A stretch of 64,000 nt of DNA from Thermolongibacillus altinsuensis (GCF_004341205.1 NZ_SLUL01000013.1:1-64000), one strand, 5' to 3'; shown: positions 8,306-16,891, numbered from the stretch's first letter. A program made the numbers and translations. The notes: generated from the sequence alone by a model not told the origin.

Positions 8306-8362
8306 GTTTGTTATAATAAAAGGCATTGATTATTCCGAATTTTTTAGAAAAAGGTGGTCGTT

Positions 8363-9265
8363 ATGAGTGAATTCCGTAAAAGACGCATTCAATCATTTTT
8401 AGAAAAACATCAAGATCGTGCCCGCTTGCTTATTTCTTGCCCGGATCAGCCTGGGATTGTCGCGGCTGTAACGAATTTTTTATATGAGCGCGGCGCCAAT
8501 ATTGTGGAGTCCAATCAATATTCAACAGATCCAGAAGGCGGAACATTCTTTTTGCGCATTGAGTTTGATTGTCCACATATTCGCGTGAGAAAAGAAGAGA
8601 TCGAGAATGAGTTTTCTCCTATTGCTGAACGCTTTTCGATGGATTGGCGCCTTAGTTTGCATACGCATCTTAAAAAGATGGCTGTATTTGTTTCGAAGGA
8701 GGAGCATTGCCTGTTAGAGTTGTTATGGGAATGGCAAGCGGGAGAGCTGTTGGCCGATTTCGCCTTAGTGATCAGCAACCACGAACATATGCGCGAAACG
8801 GTTGAATCATTTGGCATTCCGTATTATTACATACCAGTCACAAAAGAAACAAAACAGGAAGCGGAACAACAACAAATCGCTTTATTAAAGCAATACGATA
8901 TTGATGTCATCGTTCTTGCACGCTATATGCAAATTTTATCTCCGTCTTTCGTTGCTCAGTTTCCTTCGAAGATTATTAACATTCATCATTCGTTTTTACC
9001 GGCATTTATTGGCGCGCGTCCTTACGAACAAGCGTATCGCCGCGGGGTGAAATTAATTGGAGCCACTTCTCATTACGTAACAGATGATTTAGATGAAGGA
9101 CCGATTATCGAACAAGATGTGGAACGCGTGGATCATAAACATCATGTAGAAGATTTGAAGCGCATCGGACGCATTATTGAAAAAACCGTTCTTGTTCGTG
9201 CGCTAAAGTGGCATTTACAAGACCGAGTCATTATTCACGGTAACAAAACGATCGTGTTTAAATAA
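8363..9265 (+). CDS. purU: formyltetrahydrofolate deformylase
   Basis: Hydrolyses 10-formyltetrahydrofolate to formate and tetrahydrofolate, balancing one-carbon pools. The N-terminal ACT domain (about residues 17-95, starting ARLLISCPDQPGIVAAV) binds a regulatory ligand. The C-terminal formyltransferase fold has NIHHSFLPAF with the catalytic Asn-His and GATSHYVTDDLDEGPII with the Asp. 300 residues, family length. ATG 8363 lies six bases after AAAGGTGG. The product formate could leave by the FNT channel encoded just upstream, though a terminator separates the two. Confidence 0.92.
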   Translation: MSEFRKRRIQSFLEKHQDRARLLISCPDQPGIVAAVTNFLYERGANIVESNQYSTDPEGGTFFLRIEFDCPHIRVRKEEIENEFSPIAERFSMDWRLSLHTHLKKMAVFVSKEEHCLLELLWEWQAGELLADFALVISNHEHMRETVESFGIPYYYIPVTKETKQEAEQQQIALLKQYDIDVIVLARYMQILSPSFVAQFPSKIINIHHSFLPAFIGARPYEQAYRRGVKLIGATSHYVTDDLDEGPIIEQDVERVDHKHHVEDLKRIGRIIEKTVLVRALKWHLQDRVIIHGNKTIVFK

Positions 9266-9278
9266 TTTTGGATCGCTG

Positions 9279-9318
9279 AAAAGGAAAGTGTACTGTATAA
9301 CACGCTTTCCTTTTCTAA
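9279..9318 (+). terminator. terminator of purU
   Basis: AAAAGGAAAG (9279-9288) pairs with CTTTCCTTTT (9305-9314), with a partly paired apical region. Confidence 0.75.
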
Positions 9319-9328
9319 ATTTCTGAAT

Positions 9329-9357
9329 TTACAAATAAAACTATGTTCTAAATAAAA
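9329..9357 (+). other. Ter-like replication fork arrest site
   Basis: The stretch ACAAATAAAACTATGTTCTAAAT aligns with the Bacillus Ter consensus (ACTAANWNNWCTATGTACYAAATNTTC). The B-site core CTATGTACTAAAT differs at one base; the A-site start ACTAA differs at one base; the 3' TTC is not kept. It lies about 100 bp upstream of the rtp start, the same position as TerI/TerII in B. subtilis, where RTP binding also represses rtp. Confidence 0.6.
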
Positions 9358-9457
9358 AATGAATAAAATTAAAAATGTTCAACTATAATGGAAGATGTAA
9401 GAAGGAATTTTCTAAAGAAACGAGGAATTAGTAAACAATTTATAAGGAGGAGAGAGC

Positions 9458-9832
9458 ATGGGCGAAAAGAGAAAGTCAAGCGGGTTTTTGCTAAAACAAA
9501 GAGCATTTTTAAAATTATATTTAATTACGCTGACAGAACAAGAACGGTTATATGGATTAAAATTATTAGATGTGCTTCGCGAAGAGTTTAAACCATTTGG
9601 TTATCGTCCGAATCATTCAGAAGTATACAAAGCCTTGCATGATCTAATTGAAGACGGAATTTTGACCCAGGTGAAAAAGAAAAAAGAAGGCATGAAATAT
9701 CAAGAAGTAGTTTATTATCGTTTTACAGAGGAAGGATATAAAAAAGCACAATTGTACAAACGGCAGCTAAAAGCGGAATTAGATCGATGTGCAGCGCTCA
9801 TTCGCAAAGCTATTGAAGATAATTTCAGTTGA
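9458..9832 (+). CDS. rtp: replication termination protein
   Basis: Winged-helix dimer that binds Ter sites and halts replication forks with polarity. The 124-residue sequence follows B. subtilis RTP almost throughout: SGFLLKQRAFLKLYLITLTEQ, then YGLKLLDVLREEF, PNHSEVYKALHDLIEDGIL and the C-terminal dimerisation helix LKAELDRCAALIRKAIEDNF. The start is ATG 9458, after AAGGAGGA. A -10 box TATAAT is at 9384-9389, just downstream of the Ter-like site, consistent with autorepression. Its presence strongly suggests the window is at the chromosome terminus. Confidence 0.93.
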   Translation: MGEKRKSSGFLLKQRAFLKLYLITLTEQERLYGLKLLDVLREEFKPFGYRPNHSEVYKALHDLIEDGILTQVKKKKEGMKYQEVVYYRFTEEGYKKAQLYKRQLKAELDRCAALIRKAIEDNFS

Positions 9833-9844
9833 GAGATGGATCGC

Positions 9845-9890
9845 TTGACAAAGCTTTAAATTTTATTTAGTATACTAATACGGGTATATA
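9845..9890 (+). promoter_or_regulatory. promoter and operator of the CstR-like gene
   Basis: TTGACA (9845-9850) and TAGTAT (9868-9873) are 17 bases apart. Just downstream, TATACTAATACGGGTATA (9871-9888) is an imperfect palindrome of the type bound by CsoR/CstR repressors, so the gene probably represses itself. Confidence 0.55.
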
Positions 9891-9915
9891 AAAGAGGAAA
9901 AGGAGATCGGAATAA

Positions 9916-10179
9916 ATGAAATATGATAACCAAGTAAAAAATCGTTTAAAGCGGATCGAAGGACAAGTTCGTGGCGTATTAAAAATGATGGAGGAACAAA
10001 AGGATTGTAAAGAGGTTGTCGCACAATTATCAGCGATCCGCAGTGCAGTAGATCGAGCGATCGCGGTTGTTGTGAGCACAAATTTAGAATACTGCATCCG
10101 ACAAGATATCGAAAACGGTTCGCATGAAAGTGAAAAATTAATCCAAGAGGCAGTAGAATTACTTGTAAAAAGTCGTTAA
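9916..10179 (+). CDS. CstR-like persulfide-sensing repressor (CsoR family)
   Basis: An 87-residue all-helical repressor of the CsoR/RcnR family (DUF156). Cysteines are at residues 31 (KDC) and 60 (EYC), exactly the positions of the reactive pair in S. aureus CstR, and the histidine four residues before the second Cys of copper-sensing CsoR is absent (Asn here). The C-terminus EAVELLVKSR also matches CstR. CstR proteins control sulfide-oxidation genes by forming di- to tetrasulfide links. No rhodanese, TusA or sulfide:quinone reductase gene is nearby, so its targets besides itself are elsewhere. Confidence 0.78.
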   Translation: MKYDNQVKNRLKRIEGQVRGVLKMMEEQKDCKEVVAQLSAIRSAVDRAIAVVVSTNLEYCIRQDIENGSHESEKLIQEAVELLVKSR

Positions 10180-10324
10180 AATTGTGCGACTTCCTCTCTT
10201 TTTCCTTTTTGCTTTGTTTACATAATATTTTTATGTTCAACAATTCGTTTGTTTGCACAAAATCCAATGTTTTTAGTAGAATACGTAACGTGTGTATAAA
10301 AGATTGAGAGAAAGGGTTGGCAAT

Positions 10325-11218
10325 ATGACATTGGAATTTACATCACTGCAATTGCCGAAAGAGATTGAAGAGATTGTCGCTAAAAGAAAAGAAATGTTCG
10401 CAAATGATGCGGATCGGTATTTAATCGGAAAAGAAGGATATACTCCATCTGACTCGGCTATTCTTTACGATGCGATTGTTGCATTAGCGTTAGGAAAAAA
10501 CGTGCTGCTAAAAGGTCCAACAGGATCAGGGAAAACAAAGCTCGCAGAAACGTTATCAGCGATTTTTGGACAGCCGATGCATAGCATTAATTGCTCCGTT
10601 GATTTAGATGCGGAGGCGATGCTCGGTTTTAAAACCATTGATCAAAAAGCGGGACAAACGACGATCGAATTTGTTCCTGGCCCTGTTATTCAAGCGATGA
10701 CAAAAGGTCATTTGCTTTATATTGATGAAATTAATATGGCAAAACCTGAAACGTTGCCGATTTTAAACGGTGTATTGGATTATCGGAAAATGATCACGAA
10801 TCCATTCACAGGCGAAGTCGTGAAAGCAAAAGATACGTTTGGAGTCATTGCGGCGATTAACGAAGGGTATGTTGGGACGGTCCCGCTTAACGAAGCGTTA
10901 AAAAACCGTTTTGTCGTGATCGAAGTTCCTTATATCCAAGGGGAAACATTAAAACAAGTGTTGCGAAACGAAACGAAGCTAACAGACGAAACATTGATTG
11001 ATCGATTCGTTGCACTGTCTTCAGATTTGATTACACAAGTGAAAAATGGTTATGTTTCTGAAGAAGCCGCTTCTATTCGCGCGCTCATCGATACATGTGA
11101 TTTAGCCGTTTACCTTCCGCCGCTTCGAGCGATTGAACGAGGAATTATTGAGAAGTTAGAGGACGATCGCGAAAAAGCGGCTGTTCGCAATATTGCTGAA
11201 ACACTCTTCGATGAATGA
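10325..11218 (+). CDS. MoxR-type AAA+ ATPase (YojN/CbbQ-NorQ group)
   Basis: Cytosolic AAA+ chaperone-like ATPase. Walker A GPTGSGKT is near residue 65, Walker B LLYIDEIN near 130, and a sensor/arginine-finger region follows at ALKNRF. C-terminal region is the lid domain. Such ATPases pair with VWA proteins to insert cofactors into or remodel target enzymes; the target is unknown here. ATG 10325 is chosen over an upstream in-frame start because AAAGGG precedes it. The partner VWA gene begins ten bases after its stop; the same pair occurs as yojN-yojO in B. subtilis. Confidence 0.82.
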   Translation: MTLEFTSLQLPKEIEEIVAKRKEMFANDADRYLIGKEGYTPSDSAILYDAIVALALGKNVLLKGPTGSGKTKLAETLSAIFGQPMHSINCSVDLDAEAMLGFKTIDQKAGQTTIEFVPGPVIQAMTKGHLLYIDEINMAKPETLPILNGVLDYRKMITNPFTGEVVKAKDTFGVIAAINEGYVGTVPLNEALKNRFVVIEVPYIQGETLKQVLRNETKLTDETLIDRFVALSSDLITQVKNGYVSEEAASIRALIDTCDLAVYLPPLRAIERGIIEKLEDDREKAAVRNIAETLFDE

Positions 11219-11228
11219 GGGTTGTTTT

Positions 11229-13142
11229 ATGAATCGTTTTATTATGTTTAATGATAAAAAAATCGATTCTTTTTTGTTTATGGAACTGTCTGATTTAGCC
11301 AAAACGTTAACGAAAGACGATCAGTTCGAAATCGAATTCGGTTACCAGTCTTATATCGATCTTCCTCAAAAAAAGATTATGGTTAGTCATTTTTGGGATG
11401 ACCGGCCAGATGAAGATAAAATCAATGGTTTTAAAAGCGATATTTTTTTGCGGGCGATTGGAAACATGAATCACACAAACTTTGATGAGGTCGCTCGCTT
11501 GATCGAAGAGGCTAAAAAAACAACCATTTCAAGTTTTTCGAAACAATTGTTTATTCTGATGGAGGATTTGCGGTTAGAAGAAATTTGCAAAAAAGAGCGG
11601 CCTGGTACAAAAAAGGCCTTCTCTATACGAAAGAAAGTGTATCGCCGTTATTTTCAGAGCCAGTTAAATGTGAATTTAGTAAAAGGGATCTATACAGATG
11701 CTTTGTTCAATAGTTTGTATTTGTTATTAACGGCTGAAACGCCGCTAGAAGAGGTGCCGATATTCCCTGATGATATTCATTTAGCAATGCCGTTTATCCA
11801 GCGGGAATCAACTAAGATATACGATGCGCGTTCAACAAAAGAGGTTGTGGACATTGTATTAACCATCGCAAGTGTCCTAGAAGAAATTCTTGAAACAGAT
11901 ATGCTAAATATGTATTTTCATCTTCCAGAAAGCGTTTATGTTCATAATGGATTGACGATCGATGATTTAAAAAGAAAGGATCCATTAAAAAATAACGATG
12001 TGCTTCACAAGAAAGCGGAAGATGAGGAAATTCATGATGAAATTCTTCATACATGGCATCGTGAAACAAGCGATATGACGAAGAGCTTTTTACAATTTGA
12101 TTTAGAGCAAGGCTCTCAGACAGAACTGTTAGGGGAAGGTGTGCGTCAAGGAGAAGCGGGAGATCAAGCGCTTGGGATTGTGCAAGGATCGGCGCAAAAA
12201 ACAACACGAAACGATTATTCGCATCTAGAAGCTCTTGAACAAAGACGAGAACATTTACACGGCCATTCGGAATATGAATACGGAAAAGAAAATCGATATG
12301 CTTATCCGATTTTTTTACCTGCATCCTCCCCATCTCCTGCTGAAATAAAGGCTTATGAACAAAATCGAGAACTAATTCGACCTTATCAAAAGAAACTAAA
12401 GCAAATGATTGAAAAAGTGTTGGAGCATAAAAAAATCTTACCGCGCACAGACTTACATTTCGGACGGCTAAATAAAAAATTGCTTCGCTTTTTCACGGAA
12501 GAGCAACCGCGTTTATTTTATAAAAAACATCAGCCTTCCCCGCAATTAGATGCGGTATTTGCTTTGCTGGTCGATTGTTCAGCGTCCATGTATGACAAAA
12601 TGGAGGAAACGAAACGAGGGATTACATTATTTCATGAGTCTTTAAAATCGCTTTCTGTTCCTCACACCATTGTTGGGTTTTGGGAAGATACGAATGAAGC
12701 AACTAAAACCAAACAGCCAAACTATTTTCAAACCGTGATCGATTTTTCTTCTTCGCTTAAAAAATCAAGCGGACCAGAAATTATGCAGCTTCAACCGCAA
12801 GAAGATAATCGTGATGGATTTGCGATTCGATTGATGACGGAACGTTTACGCGAACGAAGAGAGAAACAAAAGTTTTTGCTTGTCTTTTCGGACGGAGAGC
12901 CAGCGGCCATGGGATACGAACAAAACGGAATTGTCGATACCCATGAAGCGGTCATCGAAGCTCGAAAGCAAGGAATTGAAGTAATCAACGTCTTTTTAGC
13001 AAATGGCATGATTACGGAAGAACAACAAAAAACAATTCAAAACATATATGGGAAATACAGCGTTCTTGTTCCAAATGTCGCAGAGCTGCCAGATGTATTG
13101 TTTCCTCTGCTGAAGAAGTTGCTGTTATATAAAAAGTTTTAA
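11229..13142 (+). CDS. VWA domain protein, MoxR partner (YojO-like)
   Basis: A 637-residue partner of the upstream MoxR ATPase. The N-terminal two thirds are an uncharacterised alpha-helical region with a charged, repetitive middle. The C-terminal VWA domain has the MIDAS start LVDCSASMYDKM (DxSxS, about residue 445) and the later LVFSDGEP strand with the conserved Asp. It resembles CobT/NorD-type proteins that act with CobS/NorQ ATPases in metal or cofactor insertion. ATG 11229 follows GAGGG at 11216-11220. It is co-transcribed with the ATPase and ends at a terminator. Confidence 0.8.
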   Translation: MNRFIMFNDKKIDSFLFMELSDLAKTLTKDDQFEIEFGYQSYIDLPQKKIMVSHFWDDRPDEDKINGFKSDIFLRAIGNMNHTNFDEVARLIEEAKKTTISSFSKQLFILMEDLRLEEICKKERPGTKKAFSIRKKVYRRYFQSQLNVNLVKGIYTDALFNSLYLLLTAETPLEEVPIFPDDIHLAMPFIQRESTKIYDARSTKEVVDIVLTIASVLEEILETDMLNMYFHLPESVYVHNGLTIDDLKRKDPLKNNDVLHKKAEDEEIHDEILHTWHRETSDMTKSFLQFDLEQGSQTELLGEGVRQGEAGDQALGIVQGSAQKTTRNDYSHLEALEQRREHLHGHSEYEYGKENRYAYPIFLPASSPSPAEIKAYEQNRELIRPYQKKLKQMIEKVLEHKKILPRTDLHFGRLNKKLLRFFTEEQPRLFYKKHQPSPQLDAVFALLVDCSASMYDKMEETKRGITLFHESLKSLSVPHTIVGFWEDTNEATKTKQPNYFQTVIDFSSSLKKSSGPEIMQLQPQEDNRDGFAIRLMTERLRERREKQKFLLVFSDGEPAAMGYEQNGIVDTHEAVIEARKQGIEVINVFLANGMITEEQQKTIQNIYGKYSVLVPNVAELPDVLFPLLKKLLLYKKF

Positions 13143-13143
13143 C

Positions 13144-13181
13144 AAAGAGCCTTTCAAGTCATTGAAGGCTCTTTTCTTTTT
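13144..13181 (+). terminator. terminator after the MoxR-VWA pair
   Basis: AAAGAGCCTTTCAA pairs with TTGAAGGCTCTTTT over four bases, followed by CTTTTT. Confidence 0.85.
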
Positions 13182-13407
13182 ATGATCAAAGGTTATGTTA
13201 TCTCGATGCAACATGATAGAAAAACCATCATTGATGATAGAAAGCCTTGAAAGCGTGGTAGTTCTGCGAGAACGAGTAAAAGAGGGATTTCTTCTGAATA
13301 AGTTTGTGTTTTAATTTAGTAGCAAGAGATAAAAAAATAACTACAATAAAGTAAAAGATAGAAAACAGATATTCATCGTTTAAGAAATTTAAGGGAGGCT
13401 AGATGAA
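13182..13407. other. intergenic, nothing recognised
   Basis: About 225 bases without an open frame of note, AT-rich towards the right end. A short direct repeat TGATAGAAA occurs at about 13212 and 13234. The last part holds AAGGGAGG, the ribosome binding site of the next small gene. Confidence 0.4.
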
Positions 13408-13572
13408 ATGAAAATAGATGATAAAAAGGAAGAGGTCCAAAGAAAATATAGAGAGAAAATACGGCAAGGGAAACAAGGGAAAGAAGATAAAAGTTATCGT
13501 AAAGAAGCGTTTATTGTTTCTATTATCTTTATGTTAATTTTTCTGCTGAATTTTTATTTCAAAGCCTTCTAA
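13408..13572 (+). CDS. small membrane-anchored basic protein
   Basis: A 54-residue protein with a highly charged, lysine-rich N-terminal half (residues 1-33) and one C-terminal membrane helix (about 34-53). A strong ribosome binding site AAGGGAGG lies nine bases before ATG 13408. It is probably a tail-anchored protein with its charged part inside. I do not recognise a family. Small proteins of this shape are frequent in Bacillus spore and membrane-stress regulons, but nothing here shows which. Confidence 0.5.
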   Translation: MKIDDKKEEVQRKYREKIRQGKQGKEDKSYRKEAFIVSIIFMLIFLLNFYFKAF

Positions 13573-13584
13573 CTAAAATTTTTC

Positions 13585-13662
13585 ATTGAAGCGGCGATAC
13601 GTATCGGAACAGGGAACGTCTCTGGAGTAGCCATCGCGATTGCAGTTGGTGGTCCAGGCTGA
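13585..13662 (+). pseudogene. fragment of an AGCS sodium:alanine symporter
   Basis: The frame reads AAIRIGTGNVSGVAIAIAVGGPG and then stops. This corresponds to the highly conserved RVGTGNIAGVATAI-GGPG block of AGCS amino-acid:sodium symporters, where an FWMW motif should follow. Nothing before or after it continues the protein, so it is a short relic of one transporter exon-like block. Confidence is moderate because only about 23 residues match. Confidence 0.45.
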
Positions 13663-13722
13663 AAACGTTGATGGATTAACGAAGTATAAAATCCTGCATA
13701 AACGATAAATGGTGATAAGCTG

Positions 13723-13750
13723 AACCCCTTGGGCGCCAAGGGGTTGCACT
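13723..13750. repeat. palindrome, possible terminator
   Basis: AACCCCTTGG and CCAAGGGGTT form a perfect 10-bp stem with a 3-base loop at 13723-13745. There is no clear T-run on either side. Confidence 0.4.
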
Positions 13751-13908
13751 CAATTTTCTTCTTTGGGCGATGCTTTTCTAAAACTGTTAAATGCGCTAAA
13801 ACCTTCAGGGGCTCATTGCTTCAAATTGGCTAGTTTTTTAGGTTAGAACGGTGATAAAGGGTATCATCTGCTTCTTGATCTAAAGCATTTTGCATGCAGA
13901 TCGTCGGG

Positions 13909-14379
13909 TTATTTAATAGATCGATATAATCGCTTAATCGTTTCGATATGTAATGCTTCATGGTAAAAGCTAAACAATAAGGTCTCACCAACTGTGTAAA
14001 ACGTAATGCCTCCTCGGTTGGTAAATGGAGTTGGCAGTTTTTCATGTAAACGTCCTTGAATAATAAAGTCTTTTATTCTCTTTTTTTGTTCCGTCAAAAT
14101 CATGGAAATCTCTGCTAATGATGGAGGCGTTCCTTCCCATTCTGCAGGTTTCGTTCCGGCACTGAAAAACTGCTCGTAATCTTTCGGAATGCTCATCTCT
14201 TCACCTAAAAGTCCAAAGACGAGCTTTTCCTGTACGAATGCAATGTGACCGAAGTTCCAGCGAATATTGTTGTTAAAACCTTTCGGAATGATATCCGAAA
14301 TCTCTTCTGGAATTTTTTTTATCGTTTGCTCAGTTATTCCGCGCACTGTTTCCATATGACGAATAATTGTTTGTTCCAA
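13909..14379 (-). CDS. DinB/YfiT-fold protein
   Basis: A 156-residue four-helix-bundle protein of the DinB superfamily (putative metal-dependent hydrolase or thiol transferase). The signature histidines appear as NIRWNFGHI near residue 40 and FYHEALHIETI near the C-terminus; a third ligand is less clear. I choose TTG 14379 as start because GGGAGGAG on the minus strand lies six bases before it; the longer in-frame frame from 14421 crosses that site and overlaps a neighbouring relic. Substrate unknown. Confidence 0.7.
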   Translation of the reverse strand: MEQTIIRHMETVRGITEQTIKKIPEEISDIIPKGFNNNIRWNFGHIAFVQEKLVFGLLGEEMSIPKDYEQFFSAGTKPAEWEGTPPSLAEISMILTEQKKRIKDFIIQGRLHEKLPTPFTNRGGITFYTVGETLLFSFYHEALHIETIKRLYRSIK

Positions 14380-14394
14380 GAAAAACTCCTCCCA

Positions 14395-14546
14395 CTTTTT
14401 AAATGATTCTCGTATAACCATTCTTGGTCTTCACGTTCTTTTCCTTTCATATAGAAATATTTTTTATATCCGATTTCTGGTTTCTGGGCTAAAAAACATA
14501 AATTCCCTAGTTCTGGTGCAAAAATCAATGATAAACCTTGGACATC
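14395..14546 (-). pseudogene. 3' fragment of an unrecognised gene
   Basis: After a TAG at 14547-14549 the minus strand reads DVQGLSLIFAPELGNLCFLAQ, then YMKGKEREDQEWLYENHLK, a protein-like sequence with no start codon in good context. It runs out of frame meaning near the ribosome binding site of the DinB gene. It looks like the C-terminal remnant of a gene once upstream of, and coupled to, the DinB gene. I do not recognise the family. Confidence 0.35.
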
Positions 14547-14569
14547 CTAACCCTAATCTAAAAAAGAGA

Positions 14570-14616
14570 GGAGCTGATTCAAAAGCCTAATCAGGTTTTT
14601 GAGCCAGCTCCTTTAA
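14570..14616. terminator. long inverted repeat, likely terminator
   Basis: GGAGCTG (14570-14576) pairs with CAGCTCC (14605-14611), and the stem extends inward through TTCAAAA/TTTTTGA. It separates the DinB unit from the small gene at 14695-14850. Confidence 0.6.
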
Positions 14617-14694
14617 TTATGTATAGTTCCTGTAATTCTTATGTCTACTTGACAGGACCAAGTTCATAATTAAAAACGTTGCTTTTTTCAGCGG

Positions 14695-14850
14695 CTAGAG
14701 TCGATCATCCTCATACAAATCATAGTACTCACCCTGTTTTTCTTTATCGCCTCTCGTGAAAGGAACAAGTTCAACCCCTAACTCTTCTTCTAATGCTCTA
14801 ACCTTTTCCCGCTGCTTGTCATTTAAGTCTGCAATAAATCTTTTTTTCAT
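14695..14850 (-). CDS. small charged cytosolic protein
   Basis: The minus strand from ATG 14850 encodes 51 residues beginning MKKRFIADLNDKQREKV and ending DDRL. AGGAGGTGTGTGCA precedes the start, a strong ribosome binding site. The protein is rich in Lys, Glu and Asp with no membrane segment or cysteine. I recognise no family. Its good signal and codon use make it likely to be real. Confidence 0.5.
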   Translation of the reverse strand: MKKRFIADLNDKQREKVRALEEELGVELVPFTRGDKEKQGEYYDLYEDDRL

Positions 14851-15143
14851 TGCACACACCTCCTACTGTTAGTTTTTTCTATTTTATCAAATCTATGTAT
14901 GACACTTTTGATAGTGAAGAACTATGTTTAAAGAATCTTGTTGAATTTTTGTTTCACGAAAGGGGCAGGTTAGTTAAACAAGATTCGAAACCATTTTTTC
15001 AACTTGTCATTACATAAGAAATTCATCGATGTCTTGTGCCAATTTCATGATGATCAACCTTAACACAACTTTCAAACAACTGTCCTGCCGTGACCCAACA
15101 GACGTAGAAATCCGCTATAAAGGCGATGGGAGGGTGTTGCCGA
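14851..15143. other. intergenic upstream of the phage-type pair
   Basis: No convincing gene. At 14918-14938 GAACTATGTTTAAAGAATC has a partial likeness to a Ter site core but lacks the CTAAAT part. A plus-strand frame (15029-15250) overlaps the exonuclease gene out of frame and is probably a shadow. Confidence 0.3.
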
Positions 15144-16028
15144 GTGAAAGTATTAGTAAACACGAAAGACCTAAGCCGCGAGCAATGGCTCGAGTACAGA
15201 AGAAAAGGGATTGGCGGTTCAGATGTAGGAGCTATTGTCGGTCTCGATAAGTACAAAAGTGCATTCTCTGTTTATTTAGAAAAAATCGGCGCATTATCGT
15301 TTGATGACGAGGAAAGTGAATCAGCTTATTGGGGCAAGACGTTAGAAGAAGCAATCGCAGTCGAATTTTCTAAACGGACGAGGTTAGAAGTTCGAAAACG
15401 CCACGAACTGCTTCAACACGATACTTATGATTTCATGATCGCAACTTTAGATCGAGAAGTCATTTGTCCCGAAAGAGGAATTGGTATTTTGGAGTGCAAA
15501 ACCGCTTCCGAATACTTAAAAGATGAATGGGTGGGAGAGAATATACCTGATGGTTATTATCTTCAAGTGCAGCATTATTTAGCGGTTACAGACTATTCTT
15601 TTGCCTACATAGCGGCTTTAATCGGCGGAAATAAGTTCATTTATAAAGAAGTTCTGCGGGATGATGAAGTCATCCATTACCTTTACCAACTCGAGTCAGA
15701 TTTTTGGAATAACCATGTGCTGCCGAAAATCCCACCGCCAATTGATGGTTCTGATTCAAGTACACAGTCTTTGAATGAACTTTATATGCAGTCCACGAAT
15801 GAGGCAGTTGAACTTTCCACAGAATGTATGGGCTGGATCGAAGAATTAGAACAAATAAAAGAGCAAATCAAGGAACTAGCGTTGAGAAAACAAGAATTAG
15901 AAAACAACATTAAATACTTTTTACGTGAAAAGGAAATCGGAACATATGAAGGTGCTGAAATAGTGACTTGGAAAGCCACAAAAAAAGGGCATCGAGTTCT
16001 AAAAATAAAAAATTGGAGGGTGAAATAA
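15144..16028 (+). CDS. YqaJ-type phage recombination exonuclease
   Basis: A lambda-exonuclease-like PD-(D/E)xK nuclease of the YqaJ family that would make 3' single-stranded tails for the RecT protein next door. The N-terminal IGGSDVGAIVGLDKYKS block (about residues 22-38) is the family signature. The catalytic core is visible as WGKTLEEAIAVEF, then D in MIATLDR and the E-x-K motif in GILECKTAS. The C-terminal part is coiled coil. I take GTG 15144, nine bases after GGGAGGG, as start. The stop overlaps the recT start region (TAAATG), so the two are translated together. Homologues sit in prophages and the skin element. Confidence 0.85.
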   Translation: MKVLVNTKDLSREQWLEYRRKGIGGSDVGAIVGLDKYKSAFSVYLEKIGALSFDDEESESAYWGKTLEEAIAVEFSKRTRLEVRKRHELLQHDTYDFMIATLDREVICPERGIGILECKTASEYLKDEWVGENIPDGYYLQVQHYLAVTDYSFAYIAALIGGNKFIYKEVLRDDEVIHYLYQLESDFWNNHVLPKIPPPIDGSDSSTQSLNELYMQSTNEAVELSTECMGWIEELEQIKEQIKELALRKQELENNIKYFLREKEIGTYEGAEIVTWKATKKGHRVLKIKNWRVK

Positions 16029-16862
16029 ATGGCTAAGCCAGAAGATATTAAAAAACAACTGGCAAAAAAAGTGAATGCGGTCCAAGAAAAACCGAAAACA
16101 TTTGGTGAACAATTCAAAAACTATCTAGCTAAAATCGCTCCAAGCGTCAAAACCGTTTTGCCAAAACAATTCGATACGGAACGTTTCTTGCGCATCGCAT
16201 TAAGCGAGGTTCGGAGAAATCCTCAACTAAGCCAATGTTCCATCGAATCACTCGGTGGGGCAATCATGCAAAGTGCCATTCTCGGATTAGAACCGGGATT
16301 GCACGGTTACGCATATCTAGTGCCGCGCTGGAACAGTAAAGCGGGGCGATTTGATGCGGAATTCCAAATCGGCTATAAGGGCTATATTGATTTAGCACAC
16401 CGCACAGGAAAAGTAGCCTTTATTACGGCAGAAATTGTTTATGAAGACGACTATTTTGAATTTCAATATGGCACGAATCAAAAATTGATTCACAAACCGA
16501 ATATCGAATCCGAAAAGTACGGCGACCCCGAATACGCCAAAAAATATTATGCGTACATCAAGTTTAAGGACGGTTCGGAACAGTTCAAAGTCATCACGAA
16601 AAAACAAGCATTGCGTCACGCCCAGAGGTTTACAACTTCCAAAAACAAAGAAGGTGAATTAGTCGGTCCTTGGAAAACAGATTTTGACGCTATGGCTTTA
16701 AAAACGGCAATCAAACTCCTGTTCAAGACGGTGCAGGTAAGTACAGAGTTCCAACAACAGATTGCAAAAGATGAAACGATTGCGAATGATCCGGACAATG
16801 TACAAAGCGTGTACGAGGTTATTGATATGGAGCAAACAGAGCAAGAACAAATGCCTAAATAA
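16029..16862 (+). CDS. recT: RecT-family single-strand annealing protein
   Basis: DNA annealing protein of the RecT/YqaK family, 277 residues. Family landmarks are FLRIALSEVRRNPQL near residue 55, SLGGAIMQSAILGLEPG near 80, YLVPRW and QIGYKGYIDLA near 120-135, and the DFDAMALKT region near 225. It binds the tails made by YqaJ and anneals homologous strands. The gene starts immediately after the yqaJ stop. No other phage genes (replication, structural, integrase) are intact around it, so this pair is a remnant or a captured recombination unit. Confidence 0.9.
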   Translation: MAKPEDIKKQLAKKVNAVQEKPKTFGEQFKNYLAKIAPSVKTVLPKQFDTERFLRIALSEVRRNPQLSQCSIESLGGAIMQSAILGLEPGLHGYAYLVPRWNSKAGRFDAEFQIGYKGYIDLAHRTGKVAFITAEIVYEDDYFEFQYGTNQKLIHKPNIESEKYGDPEYAKKYYAYIKFKDGSEQFKVITKKQALRHAQRFTTSKNKEGELVGPWKTDFDAMALKTAIKLLFKTVQVSTEFQQQIAKDETIANDPDNVQSVYEVIDMEQTEQEQMPK

Positions 16863-16891
16863 TTAACAGTAAGTAAAAGGAGATATATTTA

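Noticed and set aside
9388-9591. Arginine/lysine-rich reading frame overlapping the rtp start
   Set aside because: It runs out of frame through the rtp gene and its own ribosome binding site is poor; the rtp frame has strong family identity.
11812-12333. 173-residue minus-strand frame inside the VWA gene
   Set aside because: A shadow of the long VWA coding region; no ribosome binding site and no family pattern.
14918-14940. Second Ter-like site near ACTATGTTTAAAG
   Set aside because: Only the ACTATGT core fits; the CTAAAT half and the A site are absent, so chance is likely.
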